NCBI RefSeq assembly: GCF_011074955.1
Contig: NZ_WUQJ01000006.1
Coordinates: 124,001 to 188,000, forward strand
Length of the DNA: 64,000 nt
From: Marinobacter caseinilyticus
GTDB lineage: Bacteria > Pseudomonadota > Gammaproteobacteria > Pseudomonadales > Oleiphilaceae
Reading direction: 5' to 3'
The notes below the pieces were generated by a model, which saw only the letters and a list, made by a program, of their open reading frames with translations, searched no databases and was not told the DNA's origin. Positions 39,214-49,823 of the stretch are shown here, piece by piece; positions within the stretch are counted from its first letter, which is position 1, and each line of letters begins with the position of its first letter. The position numbers and the translations under genes were made by a program.

Positions 39214-40622
39214 CTTTTCATCCTGGGTCGTTTGGCTCGCTTACCCAGATTAAGATCTTTGTCTTGCTTAACCTTTTGGCGCGGCGTTAGCCGATTGACC
39301 CGGCCCGCAAACGGGTTCTCGCTCGACTTGAACTCGAACCGAATGGGCGCACCGCGCACTTTCAGGACCCGGCGAAAGGTGTTCTCCAGGTACCGCTTGT
39401 AAGCCCCTGGCAAGGAATCCGTCTGGTTTCCGTGCACCACAATGACCGGGGGGTTGGAGCCGCCCTGGTGGGCATACCTGAGCTTAATGCGACGACCGTG
39501 AATCATCGGCGGCTGGTGCTGCGAGATGGCATCTTCCAATATCGCGGTGAGCTTGTTGGTCTGCCACTTCGCCATTGTCGATTCGTAGCACAGGGCAATC
39601 GAATCATACATCACCCCCACGCCAGAGCCGTGAAGCGCTGAGATGTAGTGCTTGTCGGCGAAATCCAGGAATTCCAGACGCCGCTTCACTTGCTCTTTCA
39701 CCTTGGACCGAGCTTCCGGGTCCATACCGTCCCACTTATTGACGGCCACCACCAGAGAACGGCCAGCGTCCAGAACAAAGCCAATCAGGTGCAAATCCTG
39801 ATCCACCAAACCTTCTCGTGCGTCAATCACGAGGATCACGACGTGAGAATCCTCAATGGCCTTCAGGGTCTTGATGATCGAGAATTTTTCTACTGTTTCA
39901 TGAACATTCTTGCGCCTGCGCACACCCGCCGTGTCGATCAGCGTGTACTCGTGACCCTGACGTTCGTAAGGTATGTACACACTGTCGCGCGTGGTGCCGG
40001 GCATGTCGTAGACCACCACGCGGTCTTCACCCAGCATGCGATTGACCAGGGTTGACTTACCGACATTCGGACGGCCAACAATCCCGATGCGAATGCCGGG
40101 GTAACGATCTGCCCGGTCCTGCTCCATTGCCTCATCGACGGCTGGCAACAACAGTTCCAGCATCGAACGAATCCCCCGGTTGTGCGAGGCCGCAATCTGA
40201 TAAACCGACTCAAAGCCAAGGCTGAAAAAATCGCTGGTGGCAATATCCGGATCCTGACCATCGGTCTTGTTGACCACCAGGTGTGCCTGCTTGCCACTAC
40301 GACGCAGTTGACTGGCAATGACCTCATCACCGGAGGTGAGACCTGAACGCCCATCCACCAGAAAGAGCACAATATCGGCTTCTTCGACCGCCATCAGTGA
40401 TTGCCTGGCCATTTCGGCGTCGAGCCCCTGCTCTTCACCAGTCAGCCCGCCGGTATCGATCACAATAAAACGTTGCCCGTCATAGTCCCCCTCACCGTAC
40501 TTCCGGTCACGGGTCAGGCCAGGGAAATCCGCTACCAGTGCATCGCGTGAACGAGTCATCTGATTGAACAGGGTTGATTTGCCAACGTTTGGTCGTCCGA
40601 CCAGGGCAATAACTGGTGTCAT
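39198..40622 (-). CDS. der: Ribosome-assembly GTPase Der (EngA)
   Basis: Essential double-Era-domain GTPase for 50S subunit maturation. The 474-residue protein has two G domains with [14 protein letters not shown] (8-21) and [14 protein letters not shown] (about 183-196), DTGG/DTAG switch II motifs, NKTD and NKWD specificity motifs, a KH-like domain (about 360-440) and a basic tail. It is the last gene of the hisS-yfgM-bamB-der series, 61 bases after bamB. Confidence 0.97.
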   Translation of the reverse strand: MTPVIALVGRPNVGKSTLFNQMTRSRDALVADFPGLTRDRKYGEGDYDGQRFIVIDTGGLTGEEQGLDAEMARQSLMAVEEADIVLFLVDGRSGLTSGDEVIASQLRRSGKQAHLVVNKTDGQDPDIATSDFFSLGFESVYQIAASHNRGIRSMLELLLPAVDEAMEQDRADRYPGIRIGIVGRPNVGKSTLVNRMLGEDRVVVYDMPGTTRDSVYIPYERQGHEYTLIDTAGVRRRKNVHETVEKFSIIKTLKAIEDSHVVILVIDAREGLVDQDLHLIGFVLDAGRSLVVAVNKWDGMDPEARSKVKEQVKRRLEFLDFADKHYISALHGSGVGVMYDSIALCYESTMAKWQTNKLTAILEDAISQHQPPMIHGRRIKLRYAHQGGSNPPVIVVHGNQTDSLPGAYKRYLENTFRRVLKVRGAPIRFEFKSSENPFAGRVNRLTPRQKVKQDKDLNLGKRAKRPRMKSKKGH

Positions 40623-40683
40623 AGTAATCCACTACCAAGGGGGATACAGGCTGAGCATATAGCCCAGCCTGGGCTGAATATTT

Positions 40684-41847
40684 TCAATCGCTCGCTTCAG
40701 GTTTCAACAAGGCGAGGCGGCCACCGTTACCGTAAACGATAACGCCGTCTGACCATCGCTGCATGGGCACGCGAAGGCCTTCACCATCAAATTGGAGCTG
40801 ACCCTGTAAAGCGCCGTCCTCCACGGAGAGCGCATAGAGGTAGCCTTCAAAGTCGCCAGTCAACACATAGTCCCCAGTCACCAGCGGCTGCGTCGATTGT
40901 CGCCACGAGAGTTTGTCCTGAGTCCAAAGTACTTTCCTGGTTGATCCGTCAACCGCAATAATGTCGCCATTAGACTCGGATACAAAGAGATTGCCATACG
41001 CAATTGCCGGTGCGTGGAAGCTGGAAGTACTCCGGCTCCAGATCTCCTGTCCGCTCCTGATATCCACTGCGGCCAGCTTACCCTGATAGCCGGTGACGAG
41101 GGCGGCCGTGTCCAACAGCAGCGGTTGACTGGTTACATCGACCAGTCGCTCCAGCTCAGTCCTGCCTTTAGGCTCACCCACAATGTACTGCCATAGTGGC
41201 TGACCGGTTTCCGAGGACAACCCAAACAGCTGCCCGTTGGCAAAGGATACCAGTGTTAATTCTTTACCAACCAAGGGTTTGCCGGTGGCGCGGATCGTCA
41301 GGACCGGTATCACGCCATCGTACTGCCAGCGTTTTGCCCCCGTCTCGACGTCAAATGCCAGCACCTTGCCGTCAATGGTTTGCACCACGACGATGCTGCC
41401 GTTGGATTGCGGCGCTGCAAGCACCTCATTGGGTAACTGAACATCCCAGCGAGCACCACCCTGCTCCTTGCTGTACGCCTGAAGTTGGGCGTCGCGTGTG
41501 ACCAGATAGAGCTGGTCTGCATCACCCCCAATACCGGCCATAATCCGCTGATCGATTTCCTGTTGCCACTGAATGGCACCATCTTCCGGATCAACAGATA
41601 CGATAACGCCATCGGCAGACACCGCATACAACATCGTCCCCAGAAGCGCAGGCTCAAGATGCAGGTATTGGCCATCATGACCATCACCGACAGACATGCT
41701 CCAGATCTGCTTGAATTCTACCGATTCAACGACTTCAGGTACTGGCGCCGGCTGTTCAAAAGGCTCATTGGTGCTACAGCCCGCAAGCAAGCCCAATAGC
41801 AAAATTGACCATAGGCTGAGTGCGACTGGTCGATTGCCAACAGGCAT
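40684..41847 (-). CDS. bamB: Outer-membrane assembly lipoprotein BamB
   Basis: Lipoprotein of the BAM complex that helps insert beta-barrel proteins; eight-bladed propeller. The 387-residue protein has a lipoprotein signal ending in LLAGC (Cys24) and recurrent PQQ-like blades (for example VDPEDGAIQWQQEI, FDVETGAKRWQYDG, LSSETGQPLWQY, VDIRSGQEIWSR). The residue after the Cys is Ser, consistent with outer-membrane sorting. Its ATG overlaps the yfgM stop by one base. Confidence 0.95.
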   Translation of the reverse strand: MPVGNRPVALSLWSILLLGLLAGCSTNEPFEQPAPVPEVVESVEFKQIWSMSVGDGHDGQYLHLEPALLGTMLYAVSADGVIVSVDPEDGAIQWQQEIDQRIMAGIGGDADQLYLVTRDAQLQAYSKEQGGARWDVQLPNEVLAAPQSNGSIVVVQTIDGKVLAFDVETGAKRWQYDGVIPVLTIRATGKPLVGKELTLVSFANGQLFGLSSETGQPLWQYIVGEPKGRTELERLVDVTSQPLLLDTAALVTGYQGKLAAVDIRSGQEIWSRSTSSFHAPAIAYGNLFVSESNGDIIAVDGSTRKVLWTQDKLSWRQSTQPLVTGDYVLTGDFEGYLYALSVEDGALQGQLQFDGEGLRVPMQRWSDGVIVYGNGGRLALLKPEASD

Positions 41848-42503
41848 TAAGCATCCTCCCCGACAGCAAGATCTGACAGCTTGAGCTCTAACACACCGTT
41901 ACGACCACCGAGTGTCGCCTCTCGGGCCGTGCGATAGGCCTCTTTCGCCGCTAGTTTGTCACCACTGGCGAGTAAAATATCACCTTCAAGTTCTGCATAC
42001 AGGGCCGCGAAAGCCCCAGAGTCACCAGCTTCACGAAGGGTCTTGAGAGCATCCTCATGACGGCCTGCAGTCAGCTGAGTCTGGGCCAACCGACTGCGAA
42101 TCACCAACTCCAGCGGAGCGCCTTTTTCCACCCGAGCATGCGCCCATTGCAACGATTCCTCGGCGGCATCAAGCTTCGACTGATCCAACAACTGCTGTTG
42201 CGCTAAAATTAAAGATCCGTATACCGCGTAAGCACTGTCTTCATAATTTTCCTGCAGATCACCGGTAATATAGGTGACCGTTTCAATGCGCTTCTCATCG
42301 CTATTCTCACTGAGCGCATTCAACAGGCTGGCAAATTGCGACGCAGCCACGCTGCGCTCTTCGGCCTGTTTTGTTTGCCACGTTTGCCAGCCAAATACGA
42401 TGGCCAAAGCCGCGCCGATGCCGATCAATAGCGAGCTGCCATTATTTTTCCACCAGTTTTTTATCGCTTCGATCTGTTCTTCTTCGGTCCGCAACTCAGC
42501 CAT
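41847..42503 (-). CDS. yfgM: Ancillary SecYEG translocon subunit YfgM
   Basis: Inner-membrane TPR protein (TPR_21 family) that associates with SecYEG and periplasmic chaperones. The 218-residue protein has a short cytoplasmic start (RTEEEQIEAIKNWWKNNG), one membrane helix at about 20-40 (SSLLIGIGAALAIVFGW) and a periplasmic helical TPR region. It sits between hisS and bamB, the standard order. Confidence 0.93.
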   Translation of the reverse strand: MAELRTEEEQIEAIKNWWKNNGSSLLIGIGAALAIVFGWQTWQTKQAEERSVAASQFASLLNALSENSDEKRIETVTYITGDLQENYEDSAYAVYGSLILAQQQLLDQSKLDAAEESLQWAHARVEKGAPLELVIRSRLAQTQLTAGRHEDALKTLREAGDSGAFAALYAELEGDILLASGDKLAAKEAYRTAREATLGGRNGVLELKLSDLAVGEDA

Positions 42504-42552
42504 GATGACTCCCGGTATAGTCCTGATGATGTTGGTGTTAAGACAGCCTTTT

Positions 42553-43836
42553 CTATCGGCTACCTAAATAGTCTGTCAGTGCAGCTGCTACCTGCGACTG
42601 CACAATATCAATTTGAGGCTGATCCGAACGCAATGGCTTCAATGCCACCGTACCCGCCTCAAGTTCATTTTCGCCGAGAATGATAGCGACTTTGGCGCCA
42701 CTACGATCGGCCTTTTTCATCTGACTTTTAAAACTGCCTCCCCCACAGTGGGTTATCACAACAGCATCGGGCCGCTCATTGCGGATCGCTTCACTTAATG
42801 CCATCGCCGCAGGTACGGCCGTTTCGCCCATCGCTGTCACATAAACATCGGCATCGCCGGTGACGCTGTCTGGCACCAAATTGAGGGTTTCCAACAACAG
42901 AATCAACCGTTCCATGCCCATGGCGAAGCCCACGGCCGGCGTCGATTTACCGCCAAGCTGCTCAACAAGACCGTCGTACCGCCCGCCGGCACAGATGGTG
43001 CCCTGAGCGCCCAAACTGTCTGTGATCCACTCGAAAACCGTTTTACCGTAGTAGTCCAGGCCGCGTACAAGCCTCGGATTGACGGTATACGACACCCCGG
43101 CGACATCGAGTAATTGTCTCAGACGATCAAAGTGTGCAATGGATTCGTCATCCAGAAAATCGTCGAGTACCGGTGCATTATCCAGGATGCGCTGGGTCTC
43201 AGCGTTTTTGCTGTCCAGAATACGCAGCGGATTACTCGCCAGTCGCCGTTGGCTATCGCCATCTAACTGGTCTTTAAACTCGGTCAGATAATTGACCAGA
43301 GCCTCTTTAAAATTCCGGCGCGCCTGGGCGGTGCCAATGGAGTTGATCTCTAGGCGAGCGTGTGGCTGCAGCCCCAGTGCCGACCACAAACGGGCTGTCA
43401 GAATCAAAAGCTCTGCATCAATATCCGGACCGGTCATGCCGAAACATTCAACACCGATTTGGTGAAACTGACGATAGCGACCTTTCTGTGGTCGTTCATG
43501 TCGGAACATCGGACCTGTATACCAAAGGCGCCGGGTCTGGTTGAACAACAGGCCATGCTCTTCGGAGGCACGGACACAGCCTGCGGTCCCCTCGGGGCGG
43601 AGCGTAAGGCTATCGCCGTTACGGTCCTCAAAGGTATACATCTCTTTTTCAACGATATCGGTGACTTCGCCAATTGACCGCTTGAACAAATCGGTTAGCT
43701 CAACGATTGGCATCCGAATTTCCTGGTAGCCATAGGCCTTCAGTACTTGCCGAACGGTACGCTCGAAAAACTGCCACACCGGGGTTTGATCGGGCAGGAT
43801 GTCATTCATCCCGCGAATTGCCTGAATTTTAGCCAA
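42553..43836 (-). CDS. hisS: Histidyl-tRNA synthetase
   Basis: Class II synthetase charging tRNA-His. The 427-residue protein shows IRGMNDILP at the N terminus, motif 2 ([19 protein letters not shown], about 109-127), the HisA motif [15 protein letters not shown] (about 259-273) and motif 3 with GFAMGMERL. Length is close to E. coli HisS (424). It is 95 bases downstream of ispG. Confidence 0.97.
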   Translation of the reverse strand: MAKIQAIRGMNDILPDQTPVWQFFERTVRQVLKAYGYQEIRMPIVELTDLFKRSIGEVTDIVEKEMYTFEDRNGDSLTLRPEGTAGCVRASEEHGLLFNQTRRLWYTGPMFRHERPQKGRYRQFHQIGVECFGMTGPDIDAELLILTARLWSALGLQPHARLEINSIGTAQARRNFKEALVNYLTEFKDQLDGDSQRRLASNPLRILDSKNAETQRILDNAPVLDDFLDDESIAHFDRLRQLLDVAGVSYTVNPRLVRGLDYYGKTVFEWITDSLGAQGTICAGGRYDGLVEQLGGKSTPAVGFAMGMERLILLLETLNLVPDSVTGDADVYVTAMGETAVPAAMALSEAIRNERPDAVVITHCGGGSFKSQMKKADRSGAKVAIILGENELEAGTVALKPLRSDQPQIDIVQSQVAAALTDYLGSR

Positions 43837-43931
43837 TTTTAAACCTTCGTCTGTTCATGATTACGAAAACGCGCGCACTCTGACTCTGCATTCTGCCGGC
43901 ATCCTCAAAAAGCCACCGGGCACTGACCGGA

Positions 43932-45050
43932 TCAGGCCTCCGAGCGTGCAATAATAGAGTCTTCCTGCTCCTTACGACGTCTAATTTCTTCGCGGATCAG
44001 GCGTTCCAGATCGTCCGTCAGGTTTGTGTTGTCCAATTTCTGATTGGGACGGCCCGCAAGATAGAACAGGTTCTTGGGGCTTCCACCCGTCAGGCCAACA
44101 TCTGCCTCACGAGCTTCCCCCGGGCCATTTACAATGCAGCCAATAATCGCTACATCAAGCGCCGTATTGACATCTTCGAGGCGAGCTTCGAGATCGTTCA
44201 TGGTTTGAATGACATCAAAATTCTGACGCGAACAACTTGGACAAGCAATGAAGTTGATGCCCCGGCTACGCAATCGCAGGCTTTTGAGAATATCGTAGCC
44301 AACCTTGATTTCCTGCACCGGATCGGCAGCCAGTGAGACCCGGATGGTGTCACCAATCCCATCCATTAAAAGCATCCCCAAGCCGATGGAGGACTTGACC
44401 GTGCCAGAACGAAACCCGCCTGCTTCCGTAATACCCAGATGCAAAGGCTGGTCGATCTGACTCGCGATCTGGCGGTAGGCAGCGACGGTCATAAACACTT
44501 CCGACGCTTTGAGGCTTACTTTAAAGTTCTGAAAATCATGTCGGTCCAGAATGTCGATGTGCCGCATGGCGGACTCAACCAATGCGGCCGGGGTAGGCTC
44601 ACCGTATTTTTTTTGGAGGTCTTTCTCGAGTGAACCCGCGTTGACCCCGATACGAATCGGGATGCCCTGATCCCGTGCGGCGGAAATGACCGCACTGACG
44701 CGATCCTCACGACCGATATTGCCTGGGTTGATACGCAGACAATCGACGCCCAATTCAGCAACCCTCAGAGCAATCTTGTGATCGAAATGAATGTCCGCCA
44801 CCAACGGCACACCCACCTTGGAGCGAATCTTACCAAAAGCCTCGGCCGCATCCATTGTTGGCACGGACACCCGCACAATATCGGCACCGGCCTGTTGAAG
44901 CGCCTCGATCTGCCCAACTGTCGCATCGACATCGCAGGTATTGGTGTTGGTCATGCTCTGAACCGCGATCGGAGCATCACCCCCTACCGGGACATTGCCG
45001 ACCATGATCTGCCGTGACACGCGTCTTTTAATCGGGGATTCCTGTTTCAT
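43932..45050 (-). CDS. ispG: 4-hydroxy-3-methylbut-2-enyl diphosphate synthase
   Basis: [4Fe-4S] enzyme of the MEP isoprenoid pathway (also GcpE). The 372-residue protein begins with a TIM-barrel domain ([20 protein letters not shown]). The cluster-binding C-terminal domain holds [10 protein letters not shown] (Cys about 270 and 273), [14 protein letters not shown] (Cys about 305, Glu about 312). Same length as the E. coli enzyme. It lies 40 bases downstream of rodZ. Confidence 0.97.
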   Translation of the reverse strand: MKQESPIKRRVSRQIMVGNVPVGGDAPIAVQSMTNTNTCDVDATVGQIEALQQAGADIVRVSVPTMDAAEAFGKIRSKVGVPLVADIHFDHKIALRVAELGVDCLRINPGNIGREDRVSAVISAARDQGIPIRIGVNAGSLEKDLQKKYGEPTPAALVESAMRHIDILDRHDFQNFKVSLKASEVFMTVAAYRQIASQIDQPLHLGITEAGGFRSGTVKSSIGLGMLLMDGIGDTIRVSLAADPVQEIKVGYDILKSLRLRSRGINFIACPSCSRQNFDVIQTMNDLEARLEDVNTALDVAIIGCIVNGPGEAREADVGLTGGSPKNLFYLAGRPNQKLDNTNLTDDLERLIREEIRRRKEQEDSIIARSEA

Positions 45051-45090
45051 AACTTGTCAGCCAATTCCTGAAAATGCTCAAGTGAGGACG

Positions 45091-46119
45091 TTAAATATCG
45101 AGTGAAAATTCAACTCGATTGTTCACCACTCGGTACGGCGACATATCCACCGTTTCGCCTGAAAATTCCACACGTTCCACCGCATCCGCCGCACCAAATA
45201 CAATTCGCAGCGGTGGTTGACCAGCCACATTTATCCGGCCACCGGAGCGCCGAAGAGACGACACCAGGGTCTGGCCGTTAGCGTCGGTCACCTGAACCCA
45301 GCAATCGTTTGTAAAAGTCGCAATCAGACGAACTTGTGAATCGGCCACGCCCGTTACTTGTGAAACTTGTGGATCGATTACATTCGATGTCGTGCTGGTC
45401 TCAAGACTCGCTGTGCTACTCACCGCTGGTGCTGATGCCGATTCGCCCAAATCTGCCACGTTGGCGTCGGTTGCCTGGCTCGGCTCTTCGAGCACCGCTT
45501 GCTCAGCAGGAATGACCTCACCCTCATCTTCAGCCACGTCTTCGGCTACCGGTGCTTCATCCAATGGATCGGGTATAGGCTTGACTGCCGGCTCGTCCCC
45601 AGGCGACATCAACGCCGAAGGCTCAGGTTGTTCTGGAGATACTTGTGTGGGTTCTCTGCTCACCTTTTCCGCCGGAACTGCGGGGCTATCAGCGTCCTGG
45701 CTGAGCATCGTGTAACGCCAGGCAGCAATACCAATACCTAAAACAACCACCACCAAAAACACCGAACGGGCAATGCGCTTTTTGTGACGTTTACGGCGTT
45801 CGATATCCTGCAAGGGGTTTACTTGCTGAGCCTGCTCTCGCTCTTTACGTAATGGCTCAAGCTCATCATCCAGGTCTGCGATGACTTCATTCTGATTAAG
45901 CCCTACCAGTCCCGCGTATGTCCGCACATACCCCTTGAGGAACAACTCACTTTCGATCTGTTCGTAGTCGCCATTTTCAATGTACTGTATGACAGATGGG
46001 CGAAGATGTTGATCCTGAGCAACCTGGTTGACTGTCAGCCCCGCCGCTTCACGGGCTTTACGTAACGTCCGGCCGACGGTGCCATGATCAGGGCTTTCTG
46101 GCTTATCTTCACTCGTCAT
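45091..46119 (-). CDS. rodZ: Cytoskeletal cell-shape protein RodZ
   Basis: Bitopic membrane protein linking MreB to the cell-wall elongation machinery. The 342 residues comprise a cytoplasmic helix-turn-helix (about 15-85, with GRTLRKAREAAGLTVNQVA), a basic juxtamembrane patch (RRKRHKKRIARS), one membrane helix (about 117-134, VFLVVVVLGIGIAAWRY), a long Pro/Glu/Ala/Ser-rich periplasmic linker (about 140-255) and a DUF4115 beta domain (about 262-340). The start overlaps the pilF end by 11 bases. Confidence 0.93.
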   Translation of the reverse strand: MTSEDKPESPDHGTVGRTLRKAREAAGLTVNQVAQDQHLRPSVIQYIENGDYEQIESELFLKGYVRTYAGLVGLNQNEVIADLDDELEPLRKEREQAQQVNPLQDIERRKRHKKRIARSVFLVVVVLGIGIAAWRYTMLSQDADSPAVPAEKVSREPTQVSPEQPEPSALMSPGDEPAVKPIPDPLDEAPVAEDVAEDEGEVIPAEQAVLEEPSQATDANVADLGESASAPAVSSTASLETSTTSNVIDPQVSQVTGVADSQVRLIATFTNDCWVQVTDANGQTLVSSLRRSGGRINVAGQPPLRIVFGAADAVERVEFSGETVDMSPYRVVNNRVEFSLDI

Positions 46120-46906
46120 TTGAAATCAGCGCCTTATATTGTTGATATTGGTCTGACTTTGGATGTTCGTTTCTGAGCAATAGAGCAAAACTGGCCTCTT
46201 GATCTCGCTCGTTAAAATGTCGCGCAAGGCGAATTCCAGTCAGCAAACTCTCGGGCGTGTGCTGCATTTGCGCACTCCGTTGAAGCATACCCGTCAATCT
46301 CGAATAGTAGCGAGACGCTTCGCTGTAATTGCCGGCGTCCACCAGCAAGGTAGACAAAGCGAGTAGTGAGCGCGCATCCCCGCGGGTGAGCTCGACGGCA
46401 CGTTGATACGCTGCGGTTGCGGCCTGGGGGTTATCCAGTTGCTCATAGGTACGACCCAGATTAAAGAACACCGAGCCGCGGTCTTCATACGCGGTATTGC
46501 TGGCCGCTTGGGCAAACTGATCCCGAGCCGCTTCGAATTTTTTCTGACCGAATAAAAAAGCACCGTAATACACCCGGCCCCGGGTATAGCCGCCATCACT
46601 CTGGATCGCCTTCTTAAACGACTGCTCCGCCAGTTCTGAATCCCCCTCACGCTGGTAAATCAGCGCCATCGCCGCAAGACCACTGGCGCTCTCGGCATCG
46701 ATTTCCAGTGCGCGCTCAAGATGATTTCGGGCGCGTTCAAGATTGCCTTGCGCGATATACGCTGTCGCCAACTGAACATAGTTACGAACAGCCTTTTCTT
46801 TATCGGCTTCTTTGGAAAAGCGGCTGTCGGACGTTGTGACACAGCCCGCAAGCATAACCATTGCGAGCAAGGCTCCGAACAGACTTGGTTTTATAACATG
46901 CTTCAC
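46109..46906 (-). CDS. pilF: Type IV pilus pilotin lipoprotein PilF/PilW
   Basis: TPR lipoprotein that brings the PilQ secretin to the outer membrane in type IV pilus biogenesis. The 265-residue protein has a lipobox MLAGC (Cys22) and about six TPR units (for example AYIAQGNLERARNHLERALEI without end residues, FEAARDQFAQA, PQAATAAYQRAVEL). It sits between rlmN and rodZ as in Pseudomonas. No other pilus genes are in the window. Confidence 0.9.
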   Translation of the reverse strand: MKHVIKPSLFGALLAMVMLAGCVTTSDSRFSKEADKEKAVRNYVQLATAYIAQGNLERARNHLERALEIDAESASGLAAMALIYQREGDSELAEQSFKKAIQSDGGYTRGRVYYGAFLFGQKKFEAARDQFAQAASNTAYEDRGSVFFNLGRTYEQLDNPQAATAAYQRAVELTRGDARSLLALSTLLVDAGNYSEASRYYSRLTGMLQRSAQMQHTPESLLTGIRLARHFNERDQEASFALLLRNEHPKSDQYQQYKALISNDE

Positions 46907-46925
46907 ATCGGGTTCCTGTTTGGAT

Positions 46926-48038
46926 CTACGGTGTCACCTGTTGAACCGCGATATATCTCTGGCTTCGTCGGGTGCGGTCTTCGAACTGACCCACCAACTG
47001 GCCGCAGGCCGCGTCAATATCATCGCCCCGCGTGGTTCGAATGGTTGCAATGTAACCGGCTTCATTCAGCACTTTCTGGAACCGTCTGGTGGCTGAGAGT
47101 TTAGGCCGGCGAAAGTCACTTTCGGGAAACGGATTAAACGGTATCAAATTGATCTTGCATGGCAAACCACGGAGAAGTTCTGCCATTTCTTGCGCGTGCT
47201 CGGGCTTGTCATTCATCCCCTCAATCACTGTGTACTCGATTGTGGCCTTCCGCTTGTCAGGTAAACGGCTCAAATAACGCTTGGTCGCCGCTAACAATTC
47301 GGCAATGGGGTACTTTTTGTTTAATGGTACCAATTGGTTACGAAGCTCATCATTGGGTGCATGCAGAGAAATTGCCAATGAAACATCAGTAACCTCACCT
47401 AGCCGGTCAATGGCCGGCACCACACCTGAAGTGCTCACGGTTACCCGACGCTTGGATATTCCGTAGGCGAGATCCTCCATCATCAGGTTCATGGCATCAA
47501 CGACGTTGTCGAAGTTGAGCAATGGCTCGCCCATCCCCATCATCACCACATTGGTAATAGGTCGGTCGGGACCGGGTTCAAACGGCATAAAGGCTTTTCG
47601 TGCAACCCAAACCTGGCCAATAATTTCCGCCGCGGTAAGATTGCGATTGAAGCCCCTTTTCCCCGTTGAGCAAAAGGTACAGTCCAGACTGCATCCAATC
47701 TGTGATGACACGCAAAGCGTGCCTCGCTGGCCGTCCGGAATTAGAACGGTTTCGATGCTATTGCCGCTGTCCATCTGCATGACCCACTTTCGGGTGCCAT
47801 CTTTCGATGTCTCGTCAAAAAGCACATCCGGGCCTCGGACTTCCGCTATTTCCTTAAGCTTTTCCCTGAGACTGCGACTCATATTGGTCATTTGGTCAAA
47901 GTCGTCAATCCCACGCTGATGAATCCACTGAAGCATCTGGGTGGCCCGGAATCGCTTTTCTCCCAACGACTCAAAAAATGCTTCAAGTCGGGCTTTGGGC
48001 AGCCCCAACAGGTTGGTTTTTTCAGCGGGCGACGTCAT
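46926..48038 (-). CDS. rlmN: Dual-specificity rRNA/tRNA methyltransferase RlmN
   Basis: Radical-SAM enzyme methylating C2 of A2503 in 23S rRNA and A37 in some tRNAs. The 370-residue protein has the cluster motif CSLDCTFC (Cys-x3-Cys-x2-Cys, about 118-125), the SAM site [12 protein letters not shown], and the mechanistic C-terminal Cys in DIDAACGQL (about 352). Length is typical. It is separated from ndk by a terminator-like hairpin and followed 19 bases later by pilF. Confidence 0.97.
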   Translation of the reverse strand: MTSPAEKTNLLGLPKARLEAFFESLGEKRFRATQMLQWIHQRGIDDFDQMTNMSRSLREKLKEIAEVRGPDVLFDETSKDGTRKWVMQMDSGNSIETVLIPDGQRGTLCVSSQIGCSLDCTFCSTGKRGFNRNLTAAEIIGQVWVARKAFMPFEPGPDRPITNVVMMGMGEPLLNFDNVVDAMNLMMEDLAYGISKRRVTVSTSGVVPAIDRLGEVTDVSLAISLHAPNDELRNQLVPLNKKYPIAELLAATKRYLSRLPDKRKATIEYTVIEGMNDKPEHAQEMAELLRGLPCKINLIPFNPFPESDFRRPKLSATRRFQKVLNEAGYIATIRTTRGDDIDAACGQLVGQFEDRTRRSQRYIAVQQVTP

Positions 48039-48080
48039 GACAGAACCTCAATAAGCAAATCAATGCCTGAAAACAGTAAA

Positions 48081-48113
48081 ACCGGGACAGCGGCAATCCC
48101 CTGCCCGGTAACG
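48081..48113 (-). terminator. Terminator after ndk
   Basis: Minus strand ACCGGGCAG, ten-base loop, CTG-T-CCCGGT followed by TTTAC: a 9-bp stem with one bulge, 12 bases past the ndk stop. It separates ndk from rlmN transcription. Confidence 0.6.
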
Positions 48114-48120
48114 ATCCGGA

Positions 48121-48549
48121 TCAACCGCGTGGGCAGATCTCGTTATCGTTGAAAAAATAAGCGATCTCACGCTCCGCAGACTCAGCCGAGTCAGAACCAT
48201 GCACAGCATTCGCGTCAATGGATGATGCAAAATCGGCACGAATAGTGCCCGCGTCCGCTTCCTTCGGGTTTGTTGCACCCATCAAATCACGGTTTTTCAG
48301 AACCGCACCTTCACCCTCAAGCACCTGCACAACAACCGGTCCGGATGTCATAAACGCAACCAGGTCGGCAAAAAATGGACGTTCTTTGTGCTCAGCGTAA
48401 AAGCCTTCAGCTTGCTCTTGGGTCAAATGCATCATTTTGGATGCCACAATACTCAGACCCGCTTTTTCGAAGCGGCTGTAGATTTCGCCTATGACGTTTT
48501 TAGCTACGGCGTCAGGCTTAATGATCGAGAGCGTACGCTCGTTAGACAT
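48121..48549 (-). CDS. ndk: Nucleoside diphosphate kinase
   Basis: Transfers gamma-phosphate between nucleoside di- and triphosphates through a phospho-histidine. The 142-residue protein has [13 protein letters not shown] (6-18) and the active His117 in [16 protein letters not shown]. Nearly the E. coli length (143). In relatives ndk follows the isc cluster (after fdx/iscX); here it directly follows iscS with a 99-base gap that contains a perfect TATAAT. Confidence 0.97.
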   Translation of the reverse strand: MSNERTLSIIKPDAVAKNVIGEIYSRFEKAGLSIVASKMMHLTQEQAEGFYAEHKERPFFADLVAFMTSGPVVVQVLEGEGAVLKNRDLMGATNPKEADAGTIRADFASSIDANAVHGSDSAESAEREIAYFFNDNEICPRG

Positions 48550-48593
48550 AGTTTATCTCCAGGTTAGTGGTCAGGTAAAAATTCAAGCAAGCG

Positions 48594-48599
48594 ATTATA
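48594..48599 (-). promoter_or_regulatory. Possible -10 element for ndk
   Basis: A perfect TATAAT on the minus strand, 45 bases before the ndk ATG. No good -35 hexamer is present at 16-18 bases, so the promoter is tentative. Confidence 0.35.
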
Positions 48600-48648
48600 C
48601 GCAGTCAGTGGGCAACTTCCTACCAACGTCGGGCATAGGGGTGCCAAT

Positions 48649-49809
48649 TCAGGAGGCTGTCTGCCGAACAGACCGAAGACGCCGGACAACTTCAAGAACC
48701 TGCCTGGCGGCAAATTCCACGTCATCTGCGGTAGAGAAGCGCCCCAATGAGAAGCGAATAGACTGATGAGCCTGGGTATCACTGAGACCGATGCCCTTCA
48801 ACACATAAGAGGGCGCCAACGTCGCGGAGGTACAGGCAGAACCCGAAGACACCGCCAGATCACGGAGACCCAGCATCAACGATTCAGCCTCTACTCCGTC
48901 AAAGCGAAGATTCATAATGCTTGGTACACGCTGCTCTGAGCTGCCGTTCAACGAAATGCCCGGTAGCACGCTCAGCGCCTCCAGAAAATGAGCGCGGAAC
49001 GACTCCAGTCGTCTCAATTCCTCATCCAGACAATTGCCGGCGATTTCAAACGCCAGCCCCATACCCACTAATTGATGGGTCGGTAACGTTCCGGATCGCA
49101 TGCCTCTCTCATGGCCACCGCCGTGTATTTGGGCGCTGACCCGCACTCGGGGGTCACGACGAACGTAGAGCGCGCCAACACCCTTCGGTCCATAGACTTT
49201 ATGCCCTGACAACGACAACAGATCGACCGGCATACTGGTTACGTCAACCAGCATTTTACCGGCAGCCTGCGCAGCATCGACGTGAAAGAGAACGCCCCGG
49301 CTTCGGAGCATTGCGCCAATTTCGGCAATATTATTGATGGTGCCCAGCTCATTGTTGACCATCATCAAACTGACCAGCACGGTCTCGTCGGTCACGGCGT
49401 TCGATACTTGCTCAACTGTGATAACGCCATCAGATTGCGGTTGCAACCAGGTAACAGTGCACCCTTGGGATTCCAGCCAGAGGCAAGTGTCGAGCACGGC
49501 CTTGTGTTCAATGCTGGAGGTGACAATGTGAGGCCGGTCAAAGTTGGCAACCACACCTTTGATAGCCAAATTATCAGATTCGGTAGCACCCGATGTCCAA
49601 ACCACTTCACGGGGATCACAGTGAATCAGATTCGCTACCTGTCGACGCGCCTTTTCGACTGCGGCCTCAGCCTGCCAACCGTAACCATGTGAGCGTGACG
49701 CCGGGTTACCAAACACGCCGTCCATGGTCAGGTAGTTCATCATCTCTTTCGCCACGACAGGGTCCACGGGGGCTGTCGCCGCATAATCCATATACACAGG
49801 CTTAGTCAT
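48649..49809 (-). CDS. iscS: Cysteine desulfurase IscS, short C terminus
   Basis: PLP enzyme releasing sulfur from cysteine for Fe-S clusters and thiolated tRNA. The 386-residue protein aligns with IscS from its start (MTKPVYMDYAATAPVDP). PLP-lysine is K204 in LSGHKVYGPKG and the sulfur-carrying Cys is C326 in SSGSACTSATLAPSYVLKG. The last recognisable family block is SIRFSLGRF; the protein then ends in VVRRLRSVRQTAS and lacks about 20 residues, including the SPLWEMY...EWAHH-type tail that contacts IscU in E. coli. It is 14 bases downstream of iscR; iscU, iscA, hscB, hscA and fdx do not follow. Confidence 0.93.
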   Translation of the reverse strand: MTKPVYMDYAATAPVDPVVAKEMMNYLTMDGVFGNPASRSHGYGWQAEAAVEKARRQVANLIHCDPREVVWTSGATESDNLAIKGVVANFDRPHIVTSSIEHKAVLDTCLWLESQGCTVTWLQPQSDGVITVEQVSNAVTDETVLVSLMMVNNELGTINNIAEIGAMLRSRGVLFHVDAAQAAGKMLVDVTSMPVDLLSLSGHKVYGPKGVGALYVRRDPRVRVSAQIHGGGHERGMRSGTLPTHQLVGMGLAFEIAGNCLDEELRRLESFRAHFLEALSVLPGISLNGSSEQRVPSIMNLRFDGVEAESLMLGLRDLAVSSGSACTSATLAPSYVLKGIGLSDTQAHQSIRFSLGRFSTADDVEFAARQVLEVVRRLRSVRQTAS

Positions 49810-49823
49810 AATATCACTGATTG

